Notes under the pieces: model-generated
What the model was told of the DNA's origin: nothing
Seen by the model: the letters and a program-made list of their open reading frames with translations, nothing else
The model's database searches: none
Position numbers and translations under genes: made by a program
Shown here: positions 32,308-41,060 of the stretch, piece by piece
Layout of the letters: each line of letters begins with the position of its first letter
Position numbering within the stretch: the first letter of the stretch is position 1
Source of the DNA: an uncultured bacterium
Lineage (GTDB): Bacteria > Bacillota > Bacilli > Lactobacillales > Lactobacillaceae
Direction: 5' to 3'
NCBI GenBank assembly: GCA_905214545.1
Contig: CAJMMO010000002.1
Span: 1-64,000, forward strand
Length of the DNA: 64,000 nt

Positions 32308-34864
32308 CACGGCCCTCCTTCAGGCTCTTTTGCCAATCAGCCACCATGTCAAACACCTGCAGCGGCGTCTGGCTTGGCAGATACAAACTCTTGATTTCGT
32401 CTAACACGTCGCTGACGGCCGGGTCTTCTGCCGGCTCGTTTTCGCTGAACAAGTCCAGCTGCTGGCTTGCCTCCTGCAAGCTGCCGGCGCCTTGGGCCTC
32501 CAGCCGCTTCAACATCTTGCGCGCTTCGCGCAAAACAGGCCGCGGCAGGCCCGCCAGCTGGGCGACGTGGATGCCGTAGGACTGGTCGGCGGCACCCGGC
32601 ATGATCTTGTGTAAAAAGACCAGCTGCCCGTTTTCCTCGGTCGCGCCGACGTGGATGTTTTTCAGGTGCGGCAGGGTCTGGTCTAAGTCGGTCAGCTCGT
32701 GGTAGTGGGTCGCAAACAAAGTCTTAGCGTGGACCTTGTCGTGCAAATACTTCACGATGGCCCCGGCCAGCGCCATGCCGTCGTAGGTCGCAGTTCCGCG
32801 GCCGATTTCGTCAAAAAGAACCAGGGAGTTCTTCGTGGCGTGCTGCAAGGCTTCGTTGGCCTCGCTCATCTCGACCATGAAGGTGCTTTGGCCTGAGATC
32901 AGGTCGTCGGCGGCCCCGATTCTGGTAAAGATCCGGTCAAAGATCGGCAAGTCGGCGCTGTCGGCCGGCACAAAGCTGCCCACCTGCGCCATGACGGCGA
33001 TTAGGGCCAGCTGGCGCATGTAGGTGCTCTTACCAGACATGTTCGGCCCGGTGATCAAGAAGATGTCGGTGTCGTCGTCCATCTTGACGTCGTTTGGAAT
33101 GTAGTCGCCTTCGGCCATCACCTGTTCGACGACGGCGTGGCGCCCGTTTTTCACCATGATGGCTTGCGAATCGGTGTGCAAGGTCGGCCGGCAGTAGTTG
33201 TTCTGTTCGGCAGTATCCGCAAATGAAAGCAAAACATCCAGTCTGGCAATTTGGCCCGCTAATTTTTGCAAGGGGGCCGCATACTTTTTCACAGACTCGC
33301 GCAAGTTGACAAACAGATCATATTCCAGGCTCGTCGACTTGGTCTGGGCCTCTAAGATCAAGGCCTCGTGTTCTTTTAATTCCGGCGTGATGTAACGCTC
33401 GGCGTTAGTCAAGGTCTGCTTGCGGTTGTAGCGTTCCGGCACCTTGTCGCGGTTAGAGTTAGTGACCTCGATGTAGTAGCCGAAGACCTTGTTGTAGCCG
33501 ACCTTCAAGTTGTTGATACCGGTGGCAGCGCGTTCTTCTTCCTGCATCTTGGCCAGCCACTGGCGGCCGTTCGTCATGGCCTCGCGGTAGCGGTCGAGCT
33601 GGGCGTCGACGCCCTTTTGGATCACGCCGCCTTCGGTTGTGAGCACCGGCGGATCCGGCACGATCGTCTTGCAGATCAAGTCGGCTACGCCTGCCAAGGG
33701 ATCCATCTCGTTGGCCGTGGCAGCTAAGACTTCGCTTTTTGAGTCGATGAGCGCTTGCTTAATTTCCGGCACCTGCTGCAGGGAGTGGGCCAGCTGCAGC
33801 AGCTGGCGGGCGTTGACGTTGCCAAAGGCTGTCTTGCCCGTCAAACGCTCCAAGTCGTAGACACCCTTTAGAGCAGACTTGACTTTTTCCCTTGTGAAAA
33901 AGCTGTCCAGCAAGGCTTGGACGACGTCTTGTCTTTGCTTGATTTTGTCAAAAGACAACAGCGGCCGGGTCAGCCAGCGCTTTAACAGGCGGCCGCCCAT
34001 CGCCGTCTGGGTCTGGTCGAGCAGCCAGAACAGCGAGCCCATCTTCTTGCCGGTCTTGGCCGACGACAAGATCTCCAGGTTGTTTTGCGACACGTGCGAC
34101 AGCTGCAGGTATTGGCTGGTCTCATAGGACTTGGCCAGCTGCAGGTGGGCCAGGCTGCGTTTTTGCGTCACCAGCAGGTAGGCGACCAGCTGGCGCGTCG
34201 CCGCCTTTTCCAAGTTATTCGCCAGCTTTTGCACAACGTAGGAAACTTCGGCGTGTTCTTCGGATAATTCCACAGGCTTAGAAACCGTGATCCCGGCCTT
34301 TTCAAAAAATTCCTTGCGCAAGCGCGGCTCCGGGCCCGCAAAGACTACCTCCCGCGTGCGCAGCGAGAGCAGCTCGTTTTCAGCCTGTTCAAAATTCAGC
34401 AGGTGGGTGGCAAAGATTTCCCCAGTGGATAAGTCGCTGTAGGCCAGCCCCCACTCGCCGTGCTCGGCAACCAGCGAAGTCAGGAAGTTCGAATCCTTGG
34501 CCTGGTCGGGGCCTTCGTCCATCATGGTCCCCGGCGTCACCAGCTGGACAATCCCGCGCTTGACCATGCCGGTGGCCTTGGCCGGGTCTTCCAGCTGTTC
34601 GCACAAGGCGACCTTATAGCCTTTTTCCACAAGACTGTTCACATAAGAGTTTACCGCCAGGTGCGGCACCCCAGCCATTGGGACCGGGTGCTTGGTCTTG
34701 TTTGAGCGGTGGGTCAAAGTCAGCTCTAACAGCTGGGCGCCCTTCACGGCATCGTCTTCAAATAATTCGTAAAAGTCGCCGACACGGTAGAACAAAAAAG
34801 CATCCGGGTATTGCTTTTTAATGTCGTAGTACTGCTGCATCATTGGTGTGCGTTTTTCAGCCAT
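32291..34864 (-). CDS. mutS: DNA mismatch recognition protein MutS
   Basis: An 857-residue MutS. The mismatch-reading Phe-X-Glu is in RVGDFYELFEDD near residue 26. The clamp and lever domains follow; the ATPase has Walker A GPNMSGKSTYMRQ near 617, Walker B LVLFDEIGRGTATYDG near 692 and ATHYHELT near 727. The C-terminal segment LQEASQQLDLFSENEP contains QLDLF, a good sliding-clamp-binding motif. First gene of the mutS-mutL-ruvA-ruvB-yajC unit. A possible -10 TATAAT lies at 34890-34895 on the minus strand. Confidence 0.96.
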   Translation of the reverse strand: MAEKRTPMMQQYYDIKKQYPDAFLFYRVGDFYELFEDDAVKGAQLLELTLTHRSNKTKHPVPMAGVPHLAVNSYVNSLVEKGYKVALCEQLEDPAKATGMVKRGIVQLVTPGTMMDEGPDQAKDSNFLTSLVAEHGEWGLAYSDLSTGEIFATHLLNFEQAENELLSLRTREVVFAGPEPRLRKEFFEKAGITVSKPVELSEEHAEVSYVVQKLANNLEKAATRQLVAYLLVTQKRSLAHLQLAKSYETSQYLQLSHVSQNNLEILSSAKTGKKMGSLFWLLDQTQTAMGGRLLKRWLTRPLLSFDKIKQRQDVVQALLDSFFTREKVKSALKGVYDLERLTGKTAFGNVNARQLLQLAHSLQQVPEIKQALIDSKSEVLAATANEMDPLAGVADLICKTIVPDPPVLTTEGGVIQKGVDAQLDRYREAMTNGRQWLAKMQEEERAATGINNLKVGYNKVFGYYIEVTNSNRDKVPERYNRKQTLTNAERYITPELKEHEALILEAQTKSTSLEYDLFVNLRESVKKYAAPLQKLAGQIARLDVLLSFADTAEQNNYCRPTLHTDSQAIMVKNGRHAVVEQVMAEGDYIPNDVKMDDDTDIFLITGPNMSGKSTYMRQLALIAVMAQVGSFVPADSADLPIFDRIFTRIGAADDLISGQSTFMVEMSEANEALQHATKNSLVLFDEIGRGTATYDGMALAGAIVKYLHDKVHAKTLFATHYHELTDLDQTLPHLKNIHVGATEENGQLVFLHKIMPGAADQSYGIHVAQLAGLPRPVLREARKMLKRLEAQGAGSLQEASQQLDLFSENEPAEDPAVSDVLDEIKSLYLPSQTPLQVFDMVADWQKSLKEGRDGENS

Positions 34865-34925
34865 AATTTCCCTCTTTCAACTGTTTCTTATTATAACTTG
34901 AAAGCTGCAGCAAAAAAAATAAACA

Positions 34926-34955
34926 AAAAAGGAAGGCAGCAGAGCCTTCCTTTTG
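34926..34955 (-). terminator. Terminator of the groESL operon
   Basis: Minus-strand stem AAAAGGAAGGC / GCCTTCCTTTT with loop TCTGCT and trailing T-run. Confidence 0.9.
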
Positions 34956-34980
34956 GATGTTCGTTTTAAGATTGGAGATT

Positions 34981-36603
34981 TTACATACCCATAGCTGGGG
35001 CACCGGCACCGGCGCCAGCTGCAGGCTTGTTGTCGTCATCAACGTCAGCGACAACAGCTTCGGTAGTCAGCAGCAGAGCTGCGATGGAAGCGGCGTTTTG
35101 CAGAGCGGAACGGGTAACCTTGGTTGGGTCGATGATGCCGGCTTCAACCATGTTTTCCCACTTGCCGTTAGCTGCGTTGTAGCCAACTTCGTTTTCTTGG
35201 TGCTTCATCTTGTCGACGATGACTGAGCCGTCTTCGCCGGCGTTTTCAGCGATTTGGCGAACAGGTGCTTCCAAAGCCTTGATGACGATGTTGACACCGG
35301 TTTGTTCGTCGCCTTCGGCTTGGACCTTCTTGACATCGTCCAAAACGTTGATCAAAGCGGTACCGCCACCGGCTACGTAGCCTTCTTCAACGGCGGCACG
35401 GGTAGCGTTCAAGGCGTCTTCGATGCGGTACTTTCTTTCCTTCAATTCGGTTTCGGTAGCAGCACCGACGCGGATGACAGCAACGCCGCCAGTCAGCTTA
35501 GCCAGACGTTCTTGCAGCTTTTCACGGTCGAAGTCGCTTGAAGCGTCTTCAATTTGCTTTCTGATTTGGTCTTCGCGTTCAGCCAAGGCTTCCTTAGAAC
35601 CGGCACCTTCGGTGATCGTGGTGTTGTCCTTAGTGACAGCAACGCGGCCGGCAGTACCTAATTGGTCTAATTGGATGTCCTTTAATTCCAGGCCCAGGTC
35701 GTTGCTGATGACAGTGCCGCCAGTCAGAACGGCGATGTCTTGCAGCATAGCCTTGCGGCGGTCGCCGAAGCCAGGAGCCTTAACGGCAACAACGTTCAAA
35801 GCGCCGCGGATGTTGTTCAGCAGCAAGCTTGGCAGAGCGTCGCCGGAAACGTCGTCGGCGATGATCAGCAGTGATCTGCCTTGTTGAGCGATGGTTTGCA
35901 GGATTGGGACAATGTCTTGGATGCTGGTGATCTTCTTGTCGGTGATCAGGATGTATGGGTTGTCCAGGTCAGCTTCCATCTTGTCGTTGTCAGTTACCAT
36001 GTATTGTGACAGGTAGCCGCGGTCGAATTGCATCCCTTCAACGACTTTCAGTTCGGTTTCGATACCTTTTGATTCTTCAACAGTGATGACACCGTCGTTG
36101 CCAACCTTTTCCATGGCGTCGGCAATCAATTCGCCGATCTTGTCAGAAGCTGATGAAACAGAACCGACTTGGGCGATTTGGGACTTGGAGTTAACTTCGT
36201 GGCTGATCTTCTTCAGGCCTGCGACAGCTGCGTCGGTAGCCTTTTCGATCCCGCGGCGGATGCCGACTGGGTTAGCGCCGGCAGTGACGTTCTTCATGCC
36301 TTCGCGTACGATAGCTTGGGCCAAAACAGTAGCAGTAGTGGTCCCGTCACCGGCGATGTCGTTAGTCTTTTGAGCAACTTCGGAAACCAGCTTTGCGCCC
36401 AGGTTTTCGTAGTGGTCCTTCAATTCAATGCTCTTAGCGATGGTCACACCGTCGTTGGTGATCTCAGGAGAGCCATAAGTTTGTTCCAAAACAACGTTTC
36501 TGCCCTTAGGCCCCAAAGTGGTCTTAACGGTGTCAGCCAGCTTGTCAACACCCTTGAGCAGAGATCTTCTTGCGTCTTCAGAGAATTTAATATCTTTTGC
36601 CAT
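34981..36603 (-). CDS. groL: Chaperonin GroEL
   Basis: A 540-residue Hsp60 that folds proteins inside a GroES-capped double ring. It shows LGPKGRNVVLEQ near residue 31, the ATP-binding DGTTTATVLAQAIV near 86 and the conserved apical and equatorial segments to VAGGGTALIN near 412. The tail ends AGAGAGAPAMGM rather than the classical GGM repeats. ATG 36603 is preceded by AGGAGGG. It lies 20 bases after groES and is controlled with it by HrcA through CIRCE. Confidence 0.98.
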   Translation of the reverse strand: MAKDIKFSEDARRSLLKGVDKLADTVKTTLGPKGRNVVLEQTYGSPEITNDGVTIAKSIELKDHYENLGAKLVSEVAQKTNDIAGDGTTTATVLAQAIVREGMKNVTAGANPVGIRRGIEKATDAAVAGLKKISHEVNSKSQIAQVGSVSSASDKIGELIADAMEKVGNDGVITVEESKGIETELKVVEGMQFDRGYLSQYMVTDNDKMEADLDNPYILITDKKITSIQDIVPILQTIAQQGRSLLIIADDVSGDALPSLLLNNIRGALNVVAVKAPGFGDRRKAMLQDIAVLTGGTVISNDLGLELKDIQLDQLGTAGRVAVTKDNTTITEGAGSKEALAEREDQIRKQIEDASSDFDREKLQERLAKLTGGVAVIRVGAATETELKERKYRIEDALNATRAAVEEGYVAGGGTALINVLDDVKKVQAEGDEQTGVNIVIKALEAPVRQIAENAGEDGSVIVDKMKHQENEVGYNAANGKWENMVEAGIIDPTKVTRSALQNAASIAALLLTTEAVVADVDDDNKPAAGAGAGAPAMGM

Positions 36604-36623
36604 AACTAGCATGCCCTCCTAAA

Positions 36624-36908
36624 TTATTTTTCGATAGCTAAAACGTCTTGTTCGCGCAATACCAGGTATTTCTTGCCTTCGTATTCAACGTTGGTGCCAG
36701 CGTACTTGTCGTAGACAATCTTGTCACCCTTGGCCACAGTCATTGGGATCAGCTTGCCGTCATTTGAGTACTTGCCCTTGCCGACTGCAACAACAGTACC
36801 TTCGGTCGGCTTCTGCTTTGCGCTGGAAGCAACGTAAATGCCACCGATATTTGCATCTTCGTCTTTTTTAACTTCAACGATGATTCGATCACCAACTGGT
36901 TCTAACAT
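36624..36908 (-). CDS. groS: Co-chaperonin GroES
   Basis: A 94-residue Hsp10 lid protein. It begins MLEPVGDRIIVEV, has the mobile loop IGGIYVASSAKQKPTEGTVV at about residues 22-41 and ends YLVLREQDVLAIEK. First gene of the groESL operon, with a GGAGGGA ribosome binding site. Confidence 0.98.
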   Translation of the reverse strand: MLEPVGDRIIVEVKKDEDANIGGIYVASSAKQKPTEGTVVAVGKGKYSNDGKLIPMTVAKGDKIVYDKYAGTNVEYEGKKYLVLREQDVLAIEK

Positions 36909-36951
36909 GGTGAGTCCCTCCTAGTATCTTATTGTCCGTTCTCAATCTCTT

Positions 36952-36978
36952 TTAGCACTCTTTAATGGTCAGTGCTAA
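36952..36978. promoter_or_regulatory. CIRCE operator 1 (HrcA site), downstream of the groE -10 box
   Basis: TTAGCACTC - 9 bases - CAGTGCTAA. It matches the CIRCE consensus TTAGCACTC-N9-GAGTGCTAA with one mismatch, and lies near the expected transcription start. Confidence 0.95.
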
Positions 36979-36990
36979 CTTACAAATATG

Positions 36991-37019
36991 ATACTAACCT
37001 CTTTTAAAAAATTATGCAA
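36991..37019 (-). promoter_or_regulatory. groESL promoter
   Basis: Minus strand: -35 TTGCAT at 37014-37019, 17-base spacer, -10 TAGTAT at 36991-36996, placed between two CIRCE operators. Confidence 0.6.
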
Positions 37020-37026
37020 GCAATAA

Positions 37027-37053
37027 TTAGCACTTTTTTACTCTTAGTGCTAA
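37027..37053. promoter_or_regulatory. CIRCE operator 2, upstream of the groE -35 box
   Basis: TTAGCACTT - 9 bases - TAGTGCTAA, the CIRCE geometry with two substitutions at the inner edges of the arms. It lies seven bases upstream of the -35 box. Confidence 0.88.
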
Positions 37054-37057
37054 AAAT

Positions 37058-37098
37058 ACAAAAAAAGACCCCTGTCGCTTCAACAGGGATCTCTTTTT
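37058..37098 (-). terminator. Terminator of rex
   Basis: Minus-strand hairpin AGATCCCTGT / ACAGGGGTCT (with an imperfect base) followed by TTTTTTT; it separates rex from groESL. Confidence 0.82.
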
Positions 37099-37115
37099 CT
37101 ATCTATCTTAACGGG

Positions 37116-37763
37116 CTATTTCTTGCCCTTGCGCTTCTCCTCGCTGTGCAAGAAGTAAACCAGGGTCTGCAGCTCGGTGGCCAGGTCCAAGGTCTGGATC
37201 TGGATGCCGGCCGGGGCCGACAGCCGCGTCGGCGTAAAGTTCATGATGCCCTTGATGCCGGCGGCGATGATTTCGTCGGTGATCTTTTGGGCCACCGGTT
37301 CCGGAATGGTCAAGATGGCGATCTGGATCTGCTGCTCGCGGATCTGCTGGTCCATCTCCTTGACGTCGTAAACGGGCACGCCGCTGACGATCGTCCCGGT
37401 GATCTTCGGGTTGATGTCAAAGCCCGCGCTGATCCGGATGTTAGCCGAGGACTTGAAGTTGTAGTTCAAAAGCGCCTTGCCCAAGTTGCCGACGCCGACT
37501 AAGGCGACGTTGGTCAATTCGTCCTGGTTCAGGATCTTTTTGAAAAAGGCCAGCAGGCTGTCCACGTCGTAGCCGTAGCCGCGCTTGCCTAAAGCCCCAA
37601 AATAAGAAAAGTCGCGCCGGATCGACGCACTGTCAACCTGAACGGCCTCGGAGAATTCAGTTGAAGAAACTTTCTTCTTCCCGGCGTCGTGCAGGATTGT
37701 CAAATAACGATAATAAAGAGGCAAACGCTTAGCTGTTGCCTTTGGAATTTCCACTTGCTCCAT
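37116..37763 (-). CDS. rex: Redox-sensing transcriptional repressor Rex
   Basis: A 215-residue regulator that senses the NADH/NAD ratio and represses fermentation and NADH-recycling genes when NADH is low. The N-terminal winged helix covers about residues 1-80 (LPLYYRYLTILHDAGKKKVS, then ASIRRDFSYFGALGKRGYGYDV). The Rossmann fold begins with VALVGVGNLGKALLNY near residue 89. The C-terminal domain-swapped helix is present. It is a single-gene transcript with its own promoter and terminator. Confidence 0.95.
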   Translation of the reverse strand: MEQVEIPKATAKRLPLYYRYLTILHDAGKKKVSSTEFSEAVQVDSASIRRDFSYFGALGKRGYGYDVDSLLAFFKKILNQDELTNVALVGVGNLGKALLNYNFKSSANIRISAGFDINPKITGTIVSGVPVYDVKEMDQQIREQQIQIAILTIPEPVAQKITDEIIAAGIKGIMNFTPTRLSAPAGIQIQTLDLATELQTLVYFLHSEEKRKGKK

Positions 37764-37809
37764 GTCTGCTCCCGCTTTGTGAATGTGAACTAATTAACAA
37801 TTCGTCTTC

Positions 37810-37839
37810 ATAATACACTACCCGCCGGCAAAAAATCAA
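37810..37839 (-). promoter_or_regulatory. rex promoter
   Basis: Minus strand: -35 TTGATT at 37834-37839, 18-base spacer, -10 TATTAT at 37810-37815. Three TTGTGAA/TTCACAA half-sites of the Rex operator surround it (37777-37783, 37849-37855, 37878-37884), without a full palindrome. Confidence 0.6.
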
Positions 37840-37903
37840 GTCTTCCCCTTCACAAGTAGGCAAACTCTAATAATTTTTTCACAAGGGATTGTCTTTTCGC
37901 CTA

Positions 37904-37912
37904 TGCTAAAAT
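37904..37912 (+). promoter_or_regulatory. Extended -10 promoter of the ABC-F gene
   Basis: TGC-TAAAAT, 18 bases before the start codon; the short distance leaves a very short leader. Confidence 0.45.
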
Positions 37913-37929
37913 AGCTTCAGGTGAAAATA

Positions 37930-39840
37930 ATGATTATAGCTCAAGGGCACGAGCTGGCCCAAAGTTTCGGCGGCAACGTGCTATTTCAAAACGTAAACTT
38001 TTCAATCGACCAAAAAGCCCGCATCGGTTTAGTCGGCCCTAACGGGGTCGGCAAAACCACCCTGCTCAAGATCATGACGGGGCAGCAGGAGCCTAGTGCC
38101 GGCAGCTTCAGCATGAACAAGGACGTCAGCTGCGGCTACATCGCCCAGGAAAACGACCTGGACCAAAACAAGACCATCTTCGACGAGATAAAGACGGTCT
38201 TTGCCGACCTGATCAGCCAAGGCAAGCAGGTCAAAGCCCTGCAGCAGGAACTGGCTGACCACCCGGAAGATGAGGCCCTGCTCAAGCGCTACGACCAGCT
38301 GTCGTATGACTACGAGCAAAAAGGCGGCTTTACCTACCAGACCGAGATCAAGACGCTGCTCAACGGCTTTAAGTTCGGCGAAGAGCGCTGGGACCAAAAA
38401 ATCAAAGAGCTGTCCGGCGGCGAAAAGACCCGCCTGGCCTTTGTCAAACTGCTGCTGAAAAAACCGCCTTTGCTTTTGCTCGACGAACCGACCAACTACC
38501 TGGACTTGGAGACTCTGAACTGGCTGGAAAACTTCCTGCGCAGCTATGAAGGCGCCATCGTGGCGGTTTCCCACGACCAGTACTTCTTAGACCACATGGC
38601 CCAGCAGATCTTCGAGCTGCGCTTTGGCACCCTGACTGTTTTTACCGGCAACTACACTTCCTACCGCGAGCAGCGCAAGCTGCGCGACCAGACCCAGGAA
38701 GCGGCCTTTGAAAAACAGCAGGCGGCCATTAAAAAAGACGAGGAGTTCATCCAGAAAAACCTGGTCCGGGCCTCTACTACCAAGAGAGCGCAGAGCCGGC
38801 AAAAGCGCCTGGACAAGCTCGAGCGCATCAAGCCGCCAAAACGCGGCCAGCGCGTACGCATCAGCTTTAAAGAAGACCGGCCTTCGGGCAAGGAAGTCCT
38901 GATTTTAAAGGACCTGACCGTCGGCTACGACCAAGACCAGATCATCGGCAAGATCTCGCTGCAGGTCAACCGCGGCGACCGCGTGGCCATCATCGGCCCC
39001 AACGGCATCGGCAAGTCGACCCTGGTCAAGACGATCATGAAAAAGCTGCCGCCGCTGGCCGGCTCCATCAAGTACGGCGCAGGTCTGAGTATTGGCTACT
39101 ACGACCAGGAATTAAAGGCGCTGCCTGCCGGCAAGACCGTCCTGGACACGGTATGGGACGAACACAAGGCCATGCCGGAAAAAGACGTGCGGTCGATTTT
39201 AGCCAGCTTCCTTTTTACGGCCAAAGACATCGACAAGACTGTCGGCCAGCTGTCCGGCGGCCAAAAGGCAAGACTGACGCTTACCCTACTTTCCTTGCAG
39301 CACGACAACCTGCTGCTCATGGACGAGCCGACTAACCACTTGGACATCGAGGCCAAGGAAGTCTTAGAACAGGCGCTGTCAGACTTTGACGGCACCCTGG
39401 TCTTCGTCTCCCACGACCGTTACTTCATCAACCAGCTGGCCACGAAGATCGCGGTCGTCGACCACGGCACGGCCAAGCTGTATGACGGCAACTACTCCTA
39501 CTACTTGGACGAGCTGCAAAAACAGCAGCAAGCTCAAGAAGCAGAAACTCCCGTTGCCGAGAAAAAGCAGAGTGCAAGCAAGCTGTCCTACCAGGAACAA
39601 AAACAGCACGACTCGCAAAAACGCAAGCTCGAACGCGCCGTCAGCGACGCCGAAAAGGCGATCACCAAGCTGGAAGAAAGAGACAGCCAGCTGCAAGAGC
39701 AGATGGCCCAGCCCGACGTGGCCACCAACTTCGACAAGCTGGGGCCCCTGCAAGAAGAGCTGAGTGAAGTCCAAAAAGAGCTGGAAAAGCAAAACCAGGC
39801 CTGGGAAGACGCCATGGAAGCTCTGGAAAATTTTGAATAA
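37930..39840 (+). CDS. ABC-F family ATPase (YdiF/Uup-type)
   Basis: A 636-residue soluble protein with two ABC ATPase domains and no membrane part, the ABC-F layout; such proteins act on ribosomes in translation or as antibiotic-protection factors. Domain 1 has Walker A GPNGVGKTT near residue 36 and signature LSGGEKTR near 160. The P-site linker is about residues 240-320. Domain 2 has GPNGIGKST near 357 and LSGGQKAR near 440. A coiled-coil C-terminal domain (about 530-636) resembles Uup/YdiF. ATG 37930 is chosen because AGGTGA lies just upstream; a GTG nine bases earlier lies in that ribosome binding site. Resistance function is not implied. Confidence 0.9.
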   Translation: MIIAQGHELAQSFGGNVLFQNVNFSIDQKARIGLVGPNGVGKTTLLKIMTGQQEPSAGSFSMNKDVSCGYIAQENDLDQNKTIFDEIKTVFADLISQGKQVKALQQELADHPEDEALLKRYDQLSYDYEQKGGFTYQTEIKTLLNGFKFGEERWDQKIKELSGGEKTRLAFVKLLLKKPPLLLLDEPTNYLDLETLNWLENFLRSYEGAIVAVSHDQYFLDHMAQQIFELRFGTLTVFTGNYTSYREQRKLRDQTQEAAFEKQQAAIKKDEEFIQKNLVRASTTKRAQSRQKRLDKLERIKPPKRGQRVRISFKEDRPSGKEVLILKDLTVGYDQDQIIGKISLQVNRGDRVAIIGPNGIGKSTLVKTIMKKLPPLAGSIKYGAGLSIGYYDQELKALPAGKTVLDTVWDEHKAMPEKDVRSILASFLFTAKDIDKTVGQLSGGQKARLTLTLLSLQHDNLLLMDEPTNHLDIEAKEVLEQALSDFDGTLVFVSHDRYFINQLATKIAVVDHGTAKLYDGNYSYYLDELQKQQQAQEAETPVAEKKQSASKLSYQEQKQHDSQKRKLERAVSDAEKAITKLEERDSQLQEQMAQPDVATNFDKLGPLQEELSEVQKELEKQNQAWEDAMEALENFE

Positions 39841-39853
39841 AAAAAAGCAAAAA

Positions 39854-39890
39854 AAATAAGGCTATTGCATCTGCAATAGCCTTTATTTTT
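39854..39890. terminator. Bidirectional terminator between the ABC-F and L,D-transpeptidase genes
   Basis: Perfect 11-bp stem AAGGCTATTGC / GCAATAGCCTT with loop ATCT and flanking A and T runs. Confidence 0.92.
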
Positions 39891-41057
39891 TTAGTTGTAA
39901 ATGACGACTGGTTCGTTAGTCGAAACGACATCCCAGACGGACTTGATCTCGCTAGGACGGACGTTGACACAGCCGTGCGAGCCGCCCTGCAAGTAGGCGG
40001 TCTTCGACCAGTCGGTCCGCCAGCTGGCGTCGTGGAAGCCGCAGCCGCTCAAGGTAAACGGCATCCAGTACTTGACCGGCGATGCGTAGGACGAGCCGTC
40101 GTCGTTTTGCCCCCGCAGGGTGCTTGGCGACTGCTTGTACATGATGTAGAACACGCCGGTCGGCGTAGCGTCGGCCGTGCTGGAGTCCTGCGTCCCGGTG
40201 ACGACATCGGTCAAGTGCAGGACCTGCTTGCCGTCGCGGTAGAACCAGGCGGCCTGGCGGCGAATCGAGACCACGATGTAGGTCCGGCCCACGCCGTGGT
40301 TGTCTAAGCCGTAGCCGTGCTGGTAGGTGTTGTAGCCCTTGCCGTAGAGGTAGTCTTTGCCCTCCACGCTCTTTTTGCCGTCGGCAAAGGCGGTCTCGAC
40401 AGCCGGCAGCGCCTTTTTCTCGTAGACGCCCCAGCCCCAGGTGTCGTTTTTAACTTTGACGCGGCCGTCAGCCGGCGTCTCAAAGTCGTAGCTCTTGTCA
40501 AAAGTGGCCACTTCGCCGTTGATCTGGCGCAGTTTTTGACGCAGGCCTTCTTTTTTCAGGAAGCGGTAGCGGCCGTCGCTGTAAGCAACTTCTTCAAAGG
40601 CATCGCTGGCCTTGATCTTAAAGGTCTTGTCGGCGATCAAAAAGTCCACGGTCCGCTTGTTCAAGCTCTTCAGCTTGGCCTTGACCTGAGCCAGCGAGCC
40701 CGACTGGAAGACGTAGTTTTTCTTGCTTGGGAAAAAGTGGTACTGCTGGTCAAAGAACGCGTTGACCTGGCTTTGGCTGATGGCCTCGTGCGTTTTGTCC
40801 TTGCGCGTCACGATCTTGCCGTCGACCAAAAAGGCCGTGTTCTTGCTGCGGGAGTTGACCTTGGCCCGGGCCTGATTTTTAGTCAGGCCGCCGACAGAGA
40901 CCCCGTAGATCGTCACGTTTTTGTTAAAATGGCCGCGCGTGTAGCTGTTCACGTGTGCGCCGTAAATGAGGAAACCGACAATAACCAGCAAGACCGCTGC
41001 CAGTGAAAGCAGCCAAGCCGTGTAATTGCGGCCGCCTGTTGCTAAATGCTTGCTCAC
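39891..41057 (-). CDS. L,D-transpeptidase with PG-binding domain (YkuD family)
   Basis: A 388-residue membrane-anchored peptidoglycan enzyme. One helix at about residues 15-35 is followed by a large extracellular region; residues 50-240 resemble the putative peptidoglycan-binding domain often paired with YkuD in Bacillota. The YkuD catalytic domain ends with GFHDASWR near residue 342 and the active site GGSHGCVNVRPSE near 363, where the Cys is the nucleophile. L,D-transpeptidases make 3-3 cross-links insensitive to most penicillins. GTG start with GGAGGG upstream. It is the last gene of the tsaB-rimI-tsaD strand run. Confidence 0.9.
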   Translation of the reverse strand: MSKHLATGGRNYTAWLLSLAAVLLVIVGFLIYGAHVNSYTRGHFNKNVTIYGVSVGGLTKNQARAKVNSRSKNTAFLVDGKIVTRKDKTHEAISQSQVNAFFDQQYHFFPSKKNYVFQSGSLAQVKAKLKSLNKRTVDFLIADKTFKIKASDAFEEVAYSDGRYRFLKKEGLRQKLRQINGEVATFDKSYDFETPADGRVKVKNDTWGWGVYEKKALPAVETAFADGKKSVEGKDYLYGKGYNTYQHGYGLDNHGVGRTYIVVSIRRQAAWFYRDGKQVLHLTDVVTGTQDSSTADATPTGVFYIMYKQSPSTLRGQNDDGSSYASPVKYWMPFTLSGCGFHDASWRTDWSKTAYLQGGSHGCVNVRPSEIKSVWDVVSTNEPVVIYN

Positions 41058-41060
41058 GGT

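Noticed and set aside
37921..37929. GTG start of the ABC-F gene
   Set aside because: The codon lies within the Shine-Dalgarno of the ATG at 37930 and has none of its own.
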